This document shows, in pieces, positions 20,364-31,530 of a DNA stretch of 64,000 bases; positions within the stretch are counted from its first letter, which is position 1, and each line of letters starts with the position of its first letter. This DNA comes from Molanna angustata (lineage: Eukaryota; Arthropoda; Insecta; Trichoptera; Molannidae). Below the pieces are notes generated by a model, which ran no database searches, was not told the origin of the DNA, and worked only from the letters and a program-made list of their open reading frames with translations. The position numbers and the translations under genes were made by a program. The stretch covers positions 26,698,132 to 26,762,131 of the forward strand of contig OY754981.1 of the NCBI GenBank assembly GCA_963576475.1. The letters are read 5' to 3'.

Positions 20364-22082
20364 CTGTGGAAGAAAGAAAACAGAAGGTTAATTTCATTTT
20401 CATATTACATTCATTATTGATCAAGTCTTGGATTGAGATTGCACTGGACGGGGCGACATGGAGGTAAATGGATGAGGTCTTCTATAAAGAATGGTGGGGA
20501 ATCAATTCTGAGGCAGTGGGTCAGGAAAAGCAATTCATGACTGTTTACTGCCTAAGGCCGCAGCTAACAAGATGGTGATAGCCCTGCTGAATTCACAATG
20601 CTCGTTCAAGAGCTTTACCAGAAAATTTTAATCATACAAAGCATGAATTTAATTTTAAAAAATCTATATTTTTCACTTTCAAACGGATTTCTGGTCTAGG
20701 TATACTCTGTGTAAAGAGAATGGTCCTGCTGCGAGTTCTAGTATATTTTAGAATTTATTTACTTAATATAAAAATGAATTATCAACCCCACTCTGTTTTA
20801 TCTTTAAATCATTATTTTTCATGTAGATACTTGATATTGTACGAATAATTTATTTTCATAACGCAAATCACAAAAAGGAATATTTTTTTGACATCACTGA
20901 GTAGAAAAAATAAAAAGAATCTCTCACATTTTTTTTAATATCGTTCCTATATCCCTTAGATCAAATGGCATGAATTTTATTGTTTTTATAAAAAGTAAAT
21001 AATATATTATCATGTTGCAAAATCATAAAAAGGGACAGAATATTTGTCATCGACCAGGGAAAATAAAATAAAAACTCTACAAAATTAATTTTCTTAAGAG
21101 ATCATTTCGATGTTCCTTTATACCCAAAAAAACATGAAATTTGTTTTTCATAATACGTAAGAACGTTATAAATTTGACTTCGGTCATAAACCTCTTTCTT
21201 GTTAAAAGAATGGAGAAACTATTGCTGAAATTTATGATGTTTCTCTGACACTGCCGCAAAATTACTGAGTAGGAAAAAATTGCTTTGTTTTCAAGTTCAA
21301 GTTTAATATATTCGTGAATTATTATTGTTGCGAATGAATAATGTCCGAAAAGAACGTGATGAGAGAAGAAATGCTGAAATTATGGAAAGTAGAAAATAAT
21401 TTTGGTCCTTCTTTTCTCAAATAGATGGCGCATTTATTCAATTAAACTTATCAAGTGAAATAAAGCCTTGGGTAGACAAGAGTAAGCTGGAGCCCTAAGA
21501 AGAGAGAATAAAGCATAAGATTTGATTTTCAATTATAATCTTCAAGGTCATACCGACCAAATTATGATTGAATATTTCCGTATTAGGTACCGTTAAAAGG
21601 TGCCTGCATGCTTCCATCACAAGAATAACTGAAAGATTCTCAGTAAGAAAGCCGGAATCGTTCGATGCAATGGTTCCAACACTTTCAGACCACATTACTG
21701 ACTTAATTCCTTTTAAAAAACCTTAATACTAATTGTTTTTAAACAAAATTCAGCATAATAACAAATAGTCATTTTTTTCTCAGTATTTCTAAAGAAGATA
21801 AGTTTCAAATTTGATACACAAAACCAACCGTTAGTCTTATTTCGATGAAAAAAGTACCTACTGTTTGAGATTTTCAAACAGATAGTTGATTCAGGTGTAA
21901 CAAAGATTTTAATCTCAGGATAAGACAGTTACTACAGCTTATAAAATTCTTTACGTTATTGAAATAAGCATATTGTTGCTCCACAAGTAATTGGTGAGCA
22001 ACTACGTAAACTGAGAAAATTTGTGCTAATGTGGATATTTAGGCACATAATTTACAGCTAATTCGTAGATAGGTAGTACTTA
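20364..22082 (-). other. Presumed first intron of the FGF gene, start; nothing else recognised
   Basis: Upstream of the central FGF exon on the minus strand. ORFs at 21077-21259 and 21495-21695 (minus) show no similarity to an FGF N-terminal half. AT-rich, no repeat boundary supported. Confidence 0.45.
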
Positions 22083-22433
22083 TACGTGTTTGTTTACTGT
22101 GTCTGTATTTATAAAGTAAAATACGTGTTTGTTTACTGTGTCTGTATTTATAAAGTAAAATACGTGTTTGTTTACTGTGTCTGTATTTATAAAGTAAAAT
22201 ACGTGTTTGTTTACTGTGTCTGTATTTATAAAGTAAAATACGTGTTTGTTTACTGTGTCTGTATTTATAAAGTAAAATACGTGTTTGTTTACTGTGTCTG
22301 TATTTATAAAGTAAAATACGTGTTTGTTTACTGTGTCTGTATTTATAAAGTAAAATACGTGTTTGTTTACTGTGTCTGTATTTATAAAGTAAAATACGTG
22401 TTTGTTTACTGTGTCTGTATTTATAAAGTAAAA
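22083..22433. repeat. 39-bp minisatellite, nine perfect copies
   Basis: Unit starts TACGTGTTTGTTTACTGTGT and ends TATTTATAAAGTAAAA. All nine copies appear identical. Because 39 is a multiple of 3, the array reads as an open frame repeating the 13-residue unit FVYCVCIYKVKYV. That ORF follows from the period and is not evidence of a protein. Confidence 0.95.
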
Positions 22434-22492
22434 TAATATAAAATTTTGTAGTCTTTTGTATTTGTATATGATATTATTATGTACCTAAGTAC

Positions 22493-22678
22493 CTACTGTT
22501 GGAAAATATATATAATTTTTTTACATTTCCGATGGTCGTACAACTCTGGTAGAGCTTTACCATCCTGAACAATGGATTTCCAAGCCTTCCTGTCAGCAGC
22601 AACGGACTCCCAGTCATAACAAACTTCTTCTTCTCTGTTATATCCCAACTCTTTGTATGTGTTGACTGTTAGGGTCAA
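22493..22678 (-). pseudogene. Possible LINE C-terminal fragment
   Basis: The minus-strand frame reads YDWESVAADRKAWKSIV near its end. The pattern A-x-DR-x-AW is common at the C-terminus of non-LTR retrotransposon polyproteins. The remainder (VNTYKELGYNREEEVCY) is not recognised. Short, without a clear start; a chance or other origin is possible. Confidence 0.3.
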
Positions 22679-22699
22679 CTCTCCTCGTCCTCAAATAAT

Positions 22700-23138
22700 T
22701 ATAGGTCCTTCTGTAGTGTATTATGTTGTTGTGTTCGAATTATTTGTATTAATTCTTACGCAATAATACCTACTTATAAAATGTTCGCAGTGGGTTTTTA
22801 TTTTTCTTAGGGCAAGATAATAATTTACTGCTCACATTGTGTCGAAATAATTCTTTCAAAACTATAGAATGCATTTCATTTATATTTTAAAATGTCCAAC
22901 TGAATAGATCTCCTGATTTATTGCATTTCTATAGTCATGTAACAACTGCAAATCCATTAAGCACCATTCTTTCTAAAGATATAGCCAACATGTGCATCCT
23001 TCTTTGTCTTAAAATGCAACAAAAGAACATACCTAATATTTGAAACGGAAGACAACCAATTCACATTTTTTTACAAGTCTCCAAAACGTCTAGTAATAAG
23101 ATATATTGCCCGGTCGAGGCTGACTTTCTAAACACATG
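22700..23138. other. AT-rich stretch, nothing recognised
   Basis: No frame, repeat or RNA seen. Confidence 0.4.
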
Positions 23139-24250
23139 TTGGGTTGGTCTACGCCAGGGTATTTCATACTTAACACGCCCCAACCAAGATTGTAATTGGT
23201 TGTTATCTCGAGGACAATAAAGGACACACAATGGTGTCCTTAGGACAGCCTACTCGTAGTGACCAATGATCGAGGCTCTGACCACCTCCTACGAAATTCG
23301 ATAGAAAGACGTTTTCGAGAGTTGAAGTGAGTAACAGTCAGTCAACAGTGAGTCAACTGGAGTCCACCAGTGGAGTCAGTCCACAGACAGTTCAATAGTT
23401 CTCATCACCTTTGTTCTAAAAAAAAATTAAATTCAGTTTGTGTCGCAAGTGATGGGCGGGCATCTGTGCCTCGGCAGATGGCTCCTACCTACCTAAATTA
23501 CATGTTTTATATACAGCTCACAGTCAGTGTTATTTTTTTTGTCTTAATTTTTTACAATCGTTTTTAAAAGCCGACACAATAATTACGACGCGTCGCGACG
23601 TCAACATGCACACCACGGGCAGAACAATCGAGCAACACCACAACCGGCGATACCTACTCGCGGATCCCTAGCGCGCCTCTACCTTGCATAGGTATATTTC
23701 ACGGCCGCTAGACTCCTCATTCAGAGCCCAGTGACTCCTGCCTTGGAGTCCAGCGCTCCTGGACGTCCCGGCGAAGCTTACAGTGACTGCCTCCTCGCAA
23801 GTCCAGCTTCACGGAGCCCCTGCTCCAATCCGACGTCCTCCACGATGTCAGCAACCCCTGCCTGCGAGTCTGCTGCATCCACGACGAGCCAAAGCCGCTC
23901 GTATCTCATCGCCTCACCACAACACGAGCCAAAGCCGCTCGTCTCTCGCCTCAACATCCTGCCACGCGAGCCAAAGCCGCTTGCACCATCTGCCAAGCCG
24001 ACGTCGCTCGACCAGCGCCTCATCTCAGCACCAAACAAAATCACTCGCCTTAACACGCACCCACTACACAAAGCACCGACGTCTCAATATTTTTACTGCT
24101 TTCATTTTTTTTTTGTACTTAGTTTTAAGGTTACTAACCCAGTTGCATAATTTTTTTTACAATATACATGACCCCTGGTCATATTTAAAATAACCTATTA
24201 AGTATGTGTTTTATTCCTCCACAACTCTCACCAACAATTACTAACTGTAT
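23139..24250 (+). other. GC-rich island of unknown nature (possible solo LTR or retroelement remnant)
   Basis: Composition changes sharply, most of all at 23577-24090, which has CpG-rich blocks (ACGACGCGTCGCGACGTC). It starts near TGTTGGGTTGGTCTACGCC. At 23325-23400 there is a run of short AGTC/AGTCAAC repeats. At 23880-23990 there are three copies of CGAGCCAAAGCCGCT. Frames are open on both strands (23731-24150 plus, 23778-24071 minus), but both are low-complexity Pro/Ser/Ala-rich or Gly/Arg/Ala-rich products of GC-rich repeats. It could be a long terminal repeat (TG start, transcription-start-like and poly-A-like signals), but I found no partner LTR, primer-binding site or target duplication. 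Confidence 0.35.
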
Positions 24251-24984
24251 TGTGTAAAACAACTTAATACCCTCCTACAATTATTATTATTCTTTTCTCT
24301 CTTAAATATTTTTTTCTTCTTAAATAATTAAATAAAAACTATATAATAAATTTTTTTTTTAAATTACTAAAGGGGGTGTATTAATGTCGCATAGGCTTCT
24401 CTGCAGATGGTTTCGTATTTGTACGATCTAGGAATTCATCACAAACATTCAGCACATTCAAATCTCGAGTGACAATATCTTCCTTGGTCTTTCCAGTGGA
24501 CTCCTGCCCACAGTGTTGTTGTGCAGGATGCCTTTTGTGGCTCGTGGCTCTTTCTTATCTTGGATAATATAATACAAACTTATTTCAAAGAAACCAACCT
24601 ACTGTTCAGACATAAACAAAGCTCTATGGTTGCATGTGGGGTAATCACCGCTGCCTTAAAATGTTTCGCTTAAAACGTAGCTCGCTTTGAGAACCAATGA
24701 TTTAATAAACCTAGAGGACGGTTATTCATAGGGACAGAATTTTGAATTCGTTTTTGGAACGAATAAAATTAATAAGTCTCCTTTTCAACACGCAATGTTT
24801 AACTGTACAACTTTTATTCGTATACGAATTTATTATTATTACAACGAAATATGAATTCGGTGGTTCGAACACATAGAAAGAATGAATGATGAAGATCTGA
24901 AAATAAATACATATGGACGAAAACATTGAAATTTCCTTAAAAAGTAATCAACGTAATAAAAAACATTTGGAACATTGTCTTTTT
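24251..24984. other. Mixed stretch, no recognised gene
   Basis: About 24365-24550 is less AT-rich and may be a degraded mobile element (minus strand contains GGCATCCTGCACAACAACAC). I could not assign it. The rest is AT-rich. Confidence 0.35.
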
Positions 24985-25060
24985 AGATGAGAGGAGACTG
25001 GTATGTGGGAGATACACACGTGTGTCGTGCTTACTTTTATAAAGTAAGGCACACTCTGGG
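24985..25060 (-). repeat. Dispersed repeat, family H, copy 3
   Basis: Contains GATGAGAGGAGACTGGTATG, GATACACACGTGTGTCGTGC and TTTTATAAAGTAAGGCACAC, in the same order as 4918-5010. Confidence 0.55.
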
Positions 25061-25068
25061 TCTGAAGT

Positions 25069-25433
25069 GACCTAATACTCTGGGAGAAGAAACTCCAACT
25101 ATCCTTCTATCTCTTCACAGGTCTTCCAGGACAGTTTCTGGATTTAAACTTTTTTCTTCTTCTTCTTCTTCATCGTGTATTTGGTCATTTTACCTATGAA
25201 GGTGGAGTATCCTAGGAGAATAAGGTCCAACTGTCCTACAATGTCTTCGCAGGTCTTCCAGGACAGTTTCTGGACAGTTTCTGGATTCAAACTTTTTTCT
25301 TCTTCTTCTTTATCGTGTATTTGTTCATTTTACCTATGAAGTTGGAGAATCCTGGAAAAAGAAGGTCCAACTGTCCTTTCATCTCTTCACTGGTCTTCTC
25401 AGTATTGTTTCGGGAATTAAACTTTTTCTTTAC
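25069..25433. repeat. Imperfect ~135-bp tandem repeat, three units
   Basis: Units begin near 25069, 25207 and 25347. Each has a GGTCCAACTGTCC-like block, CTCTTCACAGGTCTTCCAGG, then AAACTTTTTTCTTC and a CATTTTACCTATGAAG block. The middle unit has a small internal duplication of GACAGTTTCTG. The array leads directly into an 18-bp minisatellite. Confidence 0.8.
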
Positions 25434-25661
25434 CTACTGAAGGGACCGGAGGTACTGAAGGGACCGGAGGTACTGAAGGGACCGGAGGTACTGAAGGGAC
25501 CGGAGGTACTGAAGGGACCGGAGGTACTGAAGGGACCGGAGGTACTGAAGGGACCGGAGGTACTGAAGGGACCGGAGGTACTGAAGGGACCGGAGGTACT
25601 GAAGGGACCGGAGGTACTGAAGGGACCGGAGGTACTGAAGGGACGGTAGGTACTGAAGGAC
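25434..25661. repeat. 18-bp minisatellite, about 12.5 copies
   Basis: The unit ACCGGAGGTACTGAAGGG is repeated almost without change; the edge units carry variants (TACCTACTGAAGGG at the start, ACGGTAGGTACTGAAGG at the end). The 76-codon minus-strand frame (RSLQYL repeated) follows from the period being a multiple of 3. Confidence 0.95.
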
Positions 25662-26643
25662 CATTTTTAATTATACAGGCAATACGAAGTTTGCCGGAGG
25701 TTCACTAGTAATATATAAAAATTAATTGTAGGTGAGTATTTTGTCTGCATATATCGTGTTGGTATTGTATAACATAAAGAGTCGATTCCGCTATCGAAAC
25801 TACATACTTATAAAATGAAAGAACCTAATGTAAATAAAGATTTGCACGGTTGTGGTGGCGAGGATTGAATTACACTACATACTTCAGGTTCGAGGGACCG
25901 CCGCAGTGTTGGTAGGTACTAAATAAAAACATCAAATGTCGATAAGTTGTGACTTATTAAACACTCCGTTGCTTTCATTTTAGCTGGTGTTGAATAAACC
26001 CGTTTAATAATAAGTAACAGTTTATTTTTATTTTAAATGTATTTTCGTAACATAAATAAATTTCAGAAATTTAATTACAAAATATATTTAAAGAAATTTC
26101 ACTCCACAAGACGAATTCAAATAATAGACCCGTTTTCGATATTCGCTACTGACACCACCACCCGTTCTGCATATGGGGACTAAAAACGGCCCCTTCACAG
26201 AACGACTCGAATCTCGGCACCATAGCGCAAAAAGAACAATCGACGAAAGTGAATGGAAGATTCACACTCGTGGACTTCAGATCTTTTAAATGAAAAATAT
26301 TTGCGCATATGCAATAATAAAAATATTCGATTACTTACACATTGGTACAAGTAGGTAAATCAGACAAAAATGACCTTATATGTCTGGCGCAATTCAGGGG
26401 TGACTTCTATGCGAAAAATGCATTGTCACCTCAGATATAAGAATTGTAGCTTTCATTATTTACAAAAAAACAATTCTCTCAATAGATGGCGTTACAACAA
26501 AATAAATAAAAAATAATAAGATTGTTGTTCATAATTTCACACATAGATGGCTGTAGTAAAAATTCCTTATTTTCAAGCGAAAAGAATTTCAGTATTACAA
26601 TATATAGATCTTTCAAAATTGAATTGATTGGGATCTCATTAAA
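25662..26643. other. AT-rich stretch, nothing recognised
   Basis: No gene. A block GCGCATATGCAATAATAA at about 26300 recurs at 26840 and belongs to the family F surroundings. Confidence 0.4.
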
Positions 26644-26815
26644 AAGGCATAATTGGTGAACGTTGCGCAAGCGCATAAAGTGATCACGTAAACCAGCCGG
26701 TGACAGGTTGTAAGCCCTGTAGGTGTCTTGATTTCCCGGTTCTCCTACAATAAATATTCCAACTTCGTCTCTATTGAGATAATTAAAAATCTGTTAAAAA
26801 ATACCTTTGACTCCC
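26644..26815 (+). repeat. Dispersed repeat, family F, copy 1
   Basis: Contains AAGGCATAATTGGTGAACGT, TGCGCAAGCGCATAAAGTGA, GTAAGCCCTGTAGGTGTCTT and CCAACTTCGTCTCTATTGAG. Two closer copies are adjacent to each other at 38684-38885 and 38957-39145. The nature of the element is unknown; no inverted ends were seen. Confidence 0.65.
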
Positions 26816-27602
26816 AAGAGGGAAAAAAATCCAATGTTTGCGCATATGCAATAATAAGAAATATTCGATTACATACCGATTTCTTGTTGTTCATTCCCAT
26901 TCCCTCTCTCTGCTACGAATTGTTTTGTTTTTTTTTTTTTTAATTTTCATGTTAGTCTAATGTACCTATTTGTCTTCTTTTGTTGTTGTACATATTATAT
27001 CATTTTGTTATATTTTATAATCTGGTGTGTTGGAAGAAATTGCCTAGTGCAAATAAGACCGTAATTATGCCCTCGAAATTCGCGAATTTTCGCAAGTATA
27101 AATATGTAAAAGTTATCATAAAAATTACAAACGTAGGTACTTACTATACATTCTCAATTATCACAGAATTATAAGCAATATTATGTTTTCAATAGGATTG
27201 CGTAACCGATTCGTTCGATCATTTAATTTTGCACGAGGCATTTCACGGAAGTTTGAACGATACGAACTAAAAACAAACAACCATAAATTATTATATGTTA
27301 AATTATTTACTTACTAAACAATCCATTTCGTTGAACTGGGGGCTTTTAATTTCCTTCCCTTAATAAACTTACTTACATTACGAGCTTTCACATTGAATTA
27401 TTCATTTCTTAACAGTTAAAAACTTGAGAAATTAATATTGTCAAATAATTCTCTAATTATATTAGGTATTGAGTATTGGAATTTCCTCATTGTTTTCTCA
27501 TTGCTGTGGTCACTCTATGATGTTGTTCAATATTCTTCATTTTTTTATATTTTCAGAAATAAATTTGTGGCACATCTCAAACAATTTGATATTTTTCCCT
27601 CT
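26816..27602. other. AT-rich stretch with one retroposon-tail fragment
   Basis: At 27000-27060 the block GTTGGAAGAAATTGCC marks a retroposon 3'-tail remnant. Otherwise no gene; the ORFs are chance. Confidence 0.4.
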
Positions 27603-27757
27603 GTTTAAACCACGAATGAGTTATTTTATTAGACTGGTTTCAAAGCGACTGCATCTTCTTCAGGATGGATGAAAACTGACTTTATATTAGCTGAGGAATA
27701 TGCCATCGGGTCGCTTTGAAACCGGTTGAATAAAATAACTCATTAGTGGTTTAAACT
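27603..27757. mobile_element. Foldback element, family E, copy 1
   Basis: Arms of about 48 bp: left GTTTAAACCACGAATGAGTT ... CTGGTTTCAAAGCGAC, right (reverse complement) GTTTAAACCACTAATGAGTT ... CCGGTTTCAAAGCGAC. The ~55-nt loop contains ATCTTCTTCAGGATGGATGA. A related foldback lies at 44953-45068 and a one-arm fragment at 39441-39482. Non-coding. Confidence 0.7.
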
Positions 27758-27805
27758 GAATTAATTGTAAGAAATATTTTATTTTATTTTGTAAATAAAT
27801 AAAAT

Positions 27806-27885
27806 TTTACTCCACTTGAGGTTGGAAGAGATTGCCTTGTTTGCAATAAACTCCTCCATGTGCAATGTGCACTTAATTGAACAAA
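27806..27885 (+). repeat. Retroposon 3'-tail fragment
   Basis: GAGGTTGGAAGAGATTGCCT then GCAATAAACTCCTCCATGTG: the same tail block that ends the family B SINEs, without a head. Confidence 0.5.
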
Positions 27886-28401
27886 AATTAAATTGATATA
27901 TTTTAACGATGGGTATAAGAAATTATTTATTATTGGTATTTTATTTACAGTTTTTTTTCGACAGTTGAGTTGAATAAATCTTTGATAAAAAAAGGTGGTG
28001 GAGAACTCTGAAACGTAAATTCATTTATTGCACATCCGTTATTTTTTATTCAAAGTAAACAAGCAAATAAAAATACAAATTTATCGTTGTTATGACGACA
28101 TGGTGCTTATTACGTTTACTAAAGTATTTTTGCGTGAATTTAGCCGCTAATCAGATATATAAATTTTGTTTTTCGTCCCAAGAAAATATTTATTTAATCA
28201 AACACCAAATGTATCTTGGGATGAAAATTAAACATCAAGTTTTTTTTACAAAGACTTTTTGCAAAGTTAAATATTCCATAGCCAAATAACTCATTTTTGA
28301 TAATAATTGAAATAATTCTTTTCAGCCGCCTCCAAATATTTTTTTTCGAATATGTATAGTATATTCATTTCCTTACATCTTATCTTGTCGTATAAATATA
28401 T
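27886..28401. other. AT-rich stretch, nothing recognised
   Basis: No gene seen; ORFs of 60-85 codons are chance. Confidence 0.4.
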
Positions 28402-28745
28402 AAAAATCTCGTGTCACAATGTTCGTACACACATATCTCCGAAACCACCCAACGTATTTCAAATTTTTTTTTTTATTTGTATGGTTTGTTCTGGATTGAA
28501 AGATAGGAATGTTTTGGACTCGATAGGTGACGCTGTTATCGAGATATATATTTTTCAAACGATTTTTTTTATAATTTTAGGAAAAAAGGTCATAATTCAA
28601 TTTTAAGACTATAGCGCGGCGATGTGAACAAGTCTAATGACATCTGTATTTGGTATCTAGAGAATATACAACACTCAAATGTACGAAATGTACCAAATAC
28701 GTAGAAGGCAGTCTGGTAGAAAAACGTCTGCCCGAGCCCACTAGT
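28402..28745 (+). repeat. Dispersed repeat, family J, copy 1
   Basis: Begins AAAAATCTCGTGTCACAATG, with CATATCTCCGAAACCACCCA and CTGGATTGAAAGATAGGAAT inside, and ends GTCTGCCCGAGCCCACTAGT. To my knowledge this layout (a ctcgtgtcacaatgtt start and an acgtctgcc...actagt end) is common as an interspersed element in moth and butterfly genomes. A related end, inverted, is at 63415-63640. Class not determined. Confidence 0.6.
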
Positions 28746-29262
28746 CTCATTATAAAACTCTTGATACGCAATTTTATAAGAGCATCATAAGATCGAAACC
28801 TCCGGGTGTGCCTTGGTCTCCTCCAATTGTCTCCTCCAATCTTGTGTACCTGTTGCTTTTATCTTCCATTTAGTTATTTGTAACGTGGATGTATCAGCGC
28901 TGACAGAGTCCATCTATCGCAGTTTGGGCCTTCCTGGTCTTCTACGTCCTAATGGTGTTGAGAGTGTGATGCGTTTTACAGAACCAACCCATCTCGAGCA
29001 TCCCAGATTGATGAAACCGATTTATTTTTTTTATTATTAATACACAAAACAAATATGACATGTATAAACTGACTAATATTTGCGATGCTAGTAATACATG
29101 AATGCTAGTAATACTTGAGTAACATAAAAATATTTGATTTAATTTGGGAATCATGTGATTCATATTATTTACACCAATATAACTAGTCTTTTTCTGTGGG
29201 TCTAAAATAAAAAATCGCGTTAGGGATTGGATTAATGACAGGAATTATGGCGGACATTGGGA
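28746..29262. other. Stretch without recognised gene
   Basis: A 75-codon plus frame at 28813-29040 has no recognised motif. Its less AT-rich part (CTTCCTGGTCTTCTACGTCC) may be a fragment of an old retroelement. Confidence 0.35.
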
Positions 29263-29455
29263 CCTGGGGGGCAAGTCTGGTCCAACCGGCGAAATCAAAA
29301 CCCTTAAGATTACCCATATAATGGATATAATTATTATTTGCAGGTCTATAATATTTTTAGATGTCATAGAACTCCATAATGATAAATATATCCATGATAT
29401 GGGTAATCACGAGGGTTTTAATTTCGCCTGTTGGAATAGAATTGCCCCCCCCTGG
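29263..29455. mobile_element. Foldback element, family D, copy 2
   Basis: Left arm CCTGGGGGGCAAGTCTGGTC, right arm (reverse complement) CCAGGGGGGGGCAATTCTAT; both run through GATTACCCATAT and ATGGATATAATTATT. Arms ~85-90 bp. Same architecture as 2486-2695, with different internal changes. Confidence 0.72.
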
Positions 29456-30463
29456 TTGATCTGATTTGTGTGAGCCCATATGTTTGTTGAGGTAATGTTA
29501 GTGAGTGCAGAAAATTGAGATTTTGTACATATTTAGTGTGGAGCGGTAACAATCACCTGGTTCATAATTGCATATAATTGTCAATGAAAATTGTAAACTG
29601 CTAGCCCTAGAACAGGATTTGCTAGTTGGGCAGCAGTAATCTACTTATTTTAGTCATTATAAATAATATGGTGTGATAAAAGGTAAATCAATAAATAAAT
29701 AAATAACATCGGGCTTTGCAATTATATTTCATCCAATGAGCAGTCGCTCCGGGGATAAATAGGTCTACAAGCTCTCAAACGTTTCCAATGAAATGGGGTA
29801 GGGAATTGCTTCTATCTATCTTTCTTTCCAAATACACCTAGGTATATGTCATACAGCTTTCTGTCGTATCAGCGATAAAATCTCAAATCAGCTCATATAA
29901 AACTAGCGTTTTCCAAAAAAACATCGTTGCATTTTTTAAGCGTGTGGTTAAGTTATATGTCCGGCGTTTGAATAAATGAATAGCCATAAATTTATCCTAC
30001 GGCTATGTTCCTTCGCACGATACGTTTAAAGCTCTCTCTATGTAAGTGGTAATTTGCGTAATTTCGTTGGACGTTGCGTGTTTAGGTACCTACATACCTT
30101 CTGAGATTGTTCTTGTTAGCCACACCATGCCACTACTTAACAACGCCTCCAAAACACTGTGTTTAAAATCAATTGAATCTCCCGAGATAAACACCAATCC
30201 CGCATTTATTGATGCTAATTAAGGATACCTACCACACCTGAGACATTAAACGCATCCATGTTCCGCAATTAGATCGACAGGATATCAATGTTAATATTAT
30301 GACAGTTCACATTCAAGTTGACAATACGAAGTAAAGTGCTATAATCAAACACGGTACAGAGTATTTTCTTATGAATTCATTCACACCCTTTTAATTAACT
30401 TCACATGTCTGTCCGTACTGGAATTTTGGAATCGATTTTTAACTAACTTCCCGACCAGCTCTG
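29456..30463. other. AT-rich stretch with one dispersed repeat (family N) at 29587-29707
   Basis: At 29587-29707, TTGTAAACTGCTAGCCCTAG, TAGTTGGGCAGCAGT and a run of AAATAAATAAATAA form a small retroposon-like unit repeated at 52252-52351. No gene is seen in the rest. Confidence 0.45.
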
Positions 30464-30560
30464 AAAATTTCATACACACATACCATCACGCCATGTCCCT
30501 TGAGGGGTAGGCAGAGAGAACCGAACGCCACATTTTCCTATCCTGGCACGTATCCCTCGC
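30464..30560 (+). mobile_element. CATA-type lepidopteran SINE fragment, family M
   Basis: ACACACATACCATCACGCCA then GAGGGGTAGGCAGAGAGAAC and CGAACGCC...TATCCTGGCA. To my knowledge the combination of a CATA run, ATCACGCC and GGGGTAGGCAGAG is characteristic of an abundant SINE type in Lepidoptera. Other copies: 31482-31530, 42887-43085, 54228-54300. Confidence 0.65.
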
Positions 30561-30573
30561 TTCGTCCACATTC

Positions 30574-30810
30574 ACAATTTCATAATTTGTGTATTCTGAA
30601 AATTTCATAATTTGTGTATTCTCAGTGTTCTCTTCTTTCTTTTGATATCTTGATAAAATTTCATAATTTGTGTTTTCTCAATCAGTTTTCTCTTCTTTCT
30701 CTTGATATTTTGATAAAATTTCATAATTTGTGTATTCTCAATCAGTGTTCTCTTCTTTCTTTTGATATTTTGATAAAATTTCATAATTTGTGTTCTCAGT
30801 CAGTAATATT
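30574..30810. repeat. ~60-bp tandem repeat, about 3.5 units
   Basis: TTTCATAATTTGTG starts recur at 30602, 30659, 30719 and 30779, each followed by TCTCTTCTTTCTTTTGATAT and TTGATAAAA. A short extra partial unit lies just before. The open frame across it (LLSFDILIKFHNL repeated) is a product of the 57-60-nt period. Confidence 0.85.
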
Positions 30811-31481
30811 CTTATGTTCATGCTATGTAGTATTATTTATTTGAGTTTTATTATTTCTTTATTCTCGAACAAATATTCCTCAAATAATACGGTACAATTT
30901 TATTTAATCATGCTTCTGTCAGTAGGTATTATTGTTTATTCATTAAAGTTTCTGATATGCGTAATACGTTATTTTTAATGATCAATGAATACTGAATAAG
31001 TTTGAAATTCATGTTTGATAGATCTATATGAAATTCTTCAACCTGAATTTCCGGTAACTGATGAGAAAAATACCTTGAAAATGTGGGCATAATCATAACT
31101 TACTAAATTAAAATGTCAATAAAAATTCCAATATTAGTCGAAAGAATATGATCAAACATGTTTAATATATAATTTTAATACAAAGTTTCATGTAAGTAAA
31201 AAATATATTTTTTTATGATCTATTTGTACATAACATTTTTTAAATGACTTCATCAATATGTGTTTTCTACTTGTGATGATGTCATATTTATTTATTTATC
31301 AATTATTAATAAAATTAAGATTTATTCTCCTATTATAAAATAAATACCTACACTACATCACTGAAAACGTTTGTGAAGTATGCACATAGACAAAAATAGA
31401 TTGTGAAAAACGTAACTAAACTAAAAATGATGATGGGATAGATACGTAAATTCAAAACTATTGTGAAAAAAAATTACATAC
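30811..31481. other. AT-rich stretch, nothing recognised
   Basis: No gene, repeat or RNA supported. Confidence 0.45.
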
Positions 31482-31530
31482 ATACATACCATCACCTCAC
31501 GGGGTAGGCAGAGAGAACTAAGATAGCGCT
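31482..31530 (+). mobile_element. CATA-type SINE fragment, family M
   Basis: CATACATACATACCATCACC then TCACGGGGTAGGCAGAGAGA. Only the core block is kept. Confidence 0.55.

Noticed and set aside
21495..21695. Minus-strand frame of 66 codons as the upstream FGF exon
   Set aside because: Right strand and close to the central exon, but no FGF pattern and no donor leaving in phase 1.
22083..22433. CRISPR-like array
   Set aside because: Nine direct repeats follow each other with no unique spacers, in animal DNA. It is a minisatellite.
22086..22436. Repeat-containing protein of 116 residues
   Set aside because: The frame starts at GTG and exists only because the 39-nt period is a multiple of three. 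No flanking gene structure.
23139..23510. Confident long terminal repeat starting TGTTGG and ending ACA
   Set aside because: No second LTR, primer-binding site, polypurine tract or target duplication was found, so it is listed only as a possibility.
23731..24193. Pro/Ser-rich proteins of 136-139 residues
   Set aside because: Two plus frames and one minus frame are open over the same GC-rich repeats, as expected from lack of A/T stop codons rather than from coding.
25434..25664. RSLQYL-repeat protein on the minus strand
   Set aside because: Product of an 18-nt minisatellite without start context or neighbouring exons.
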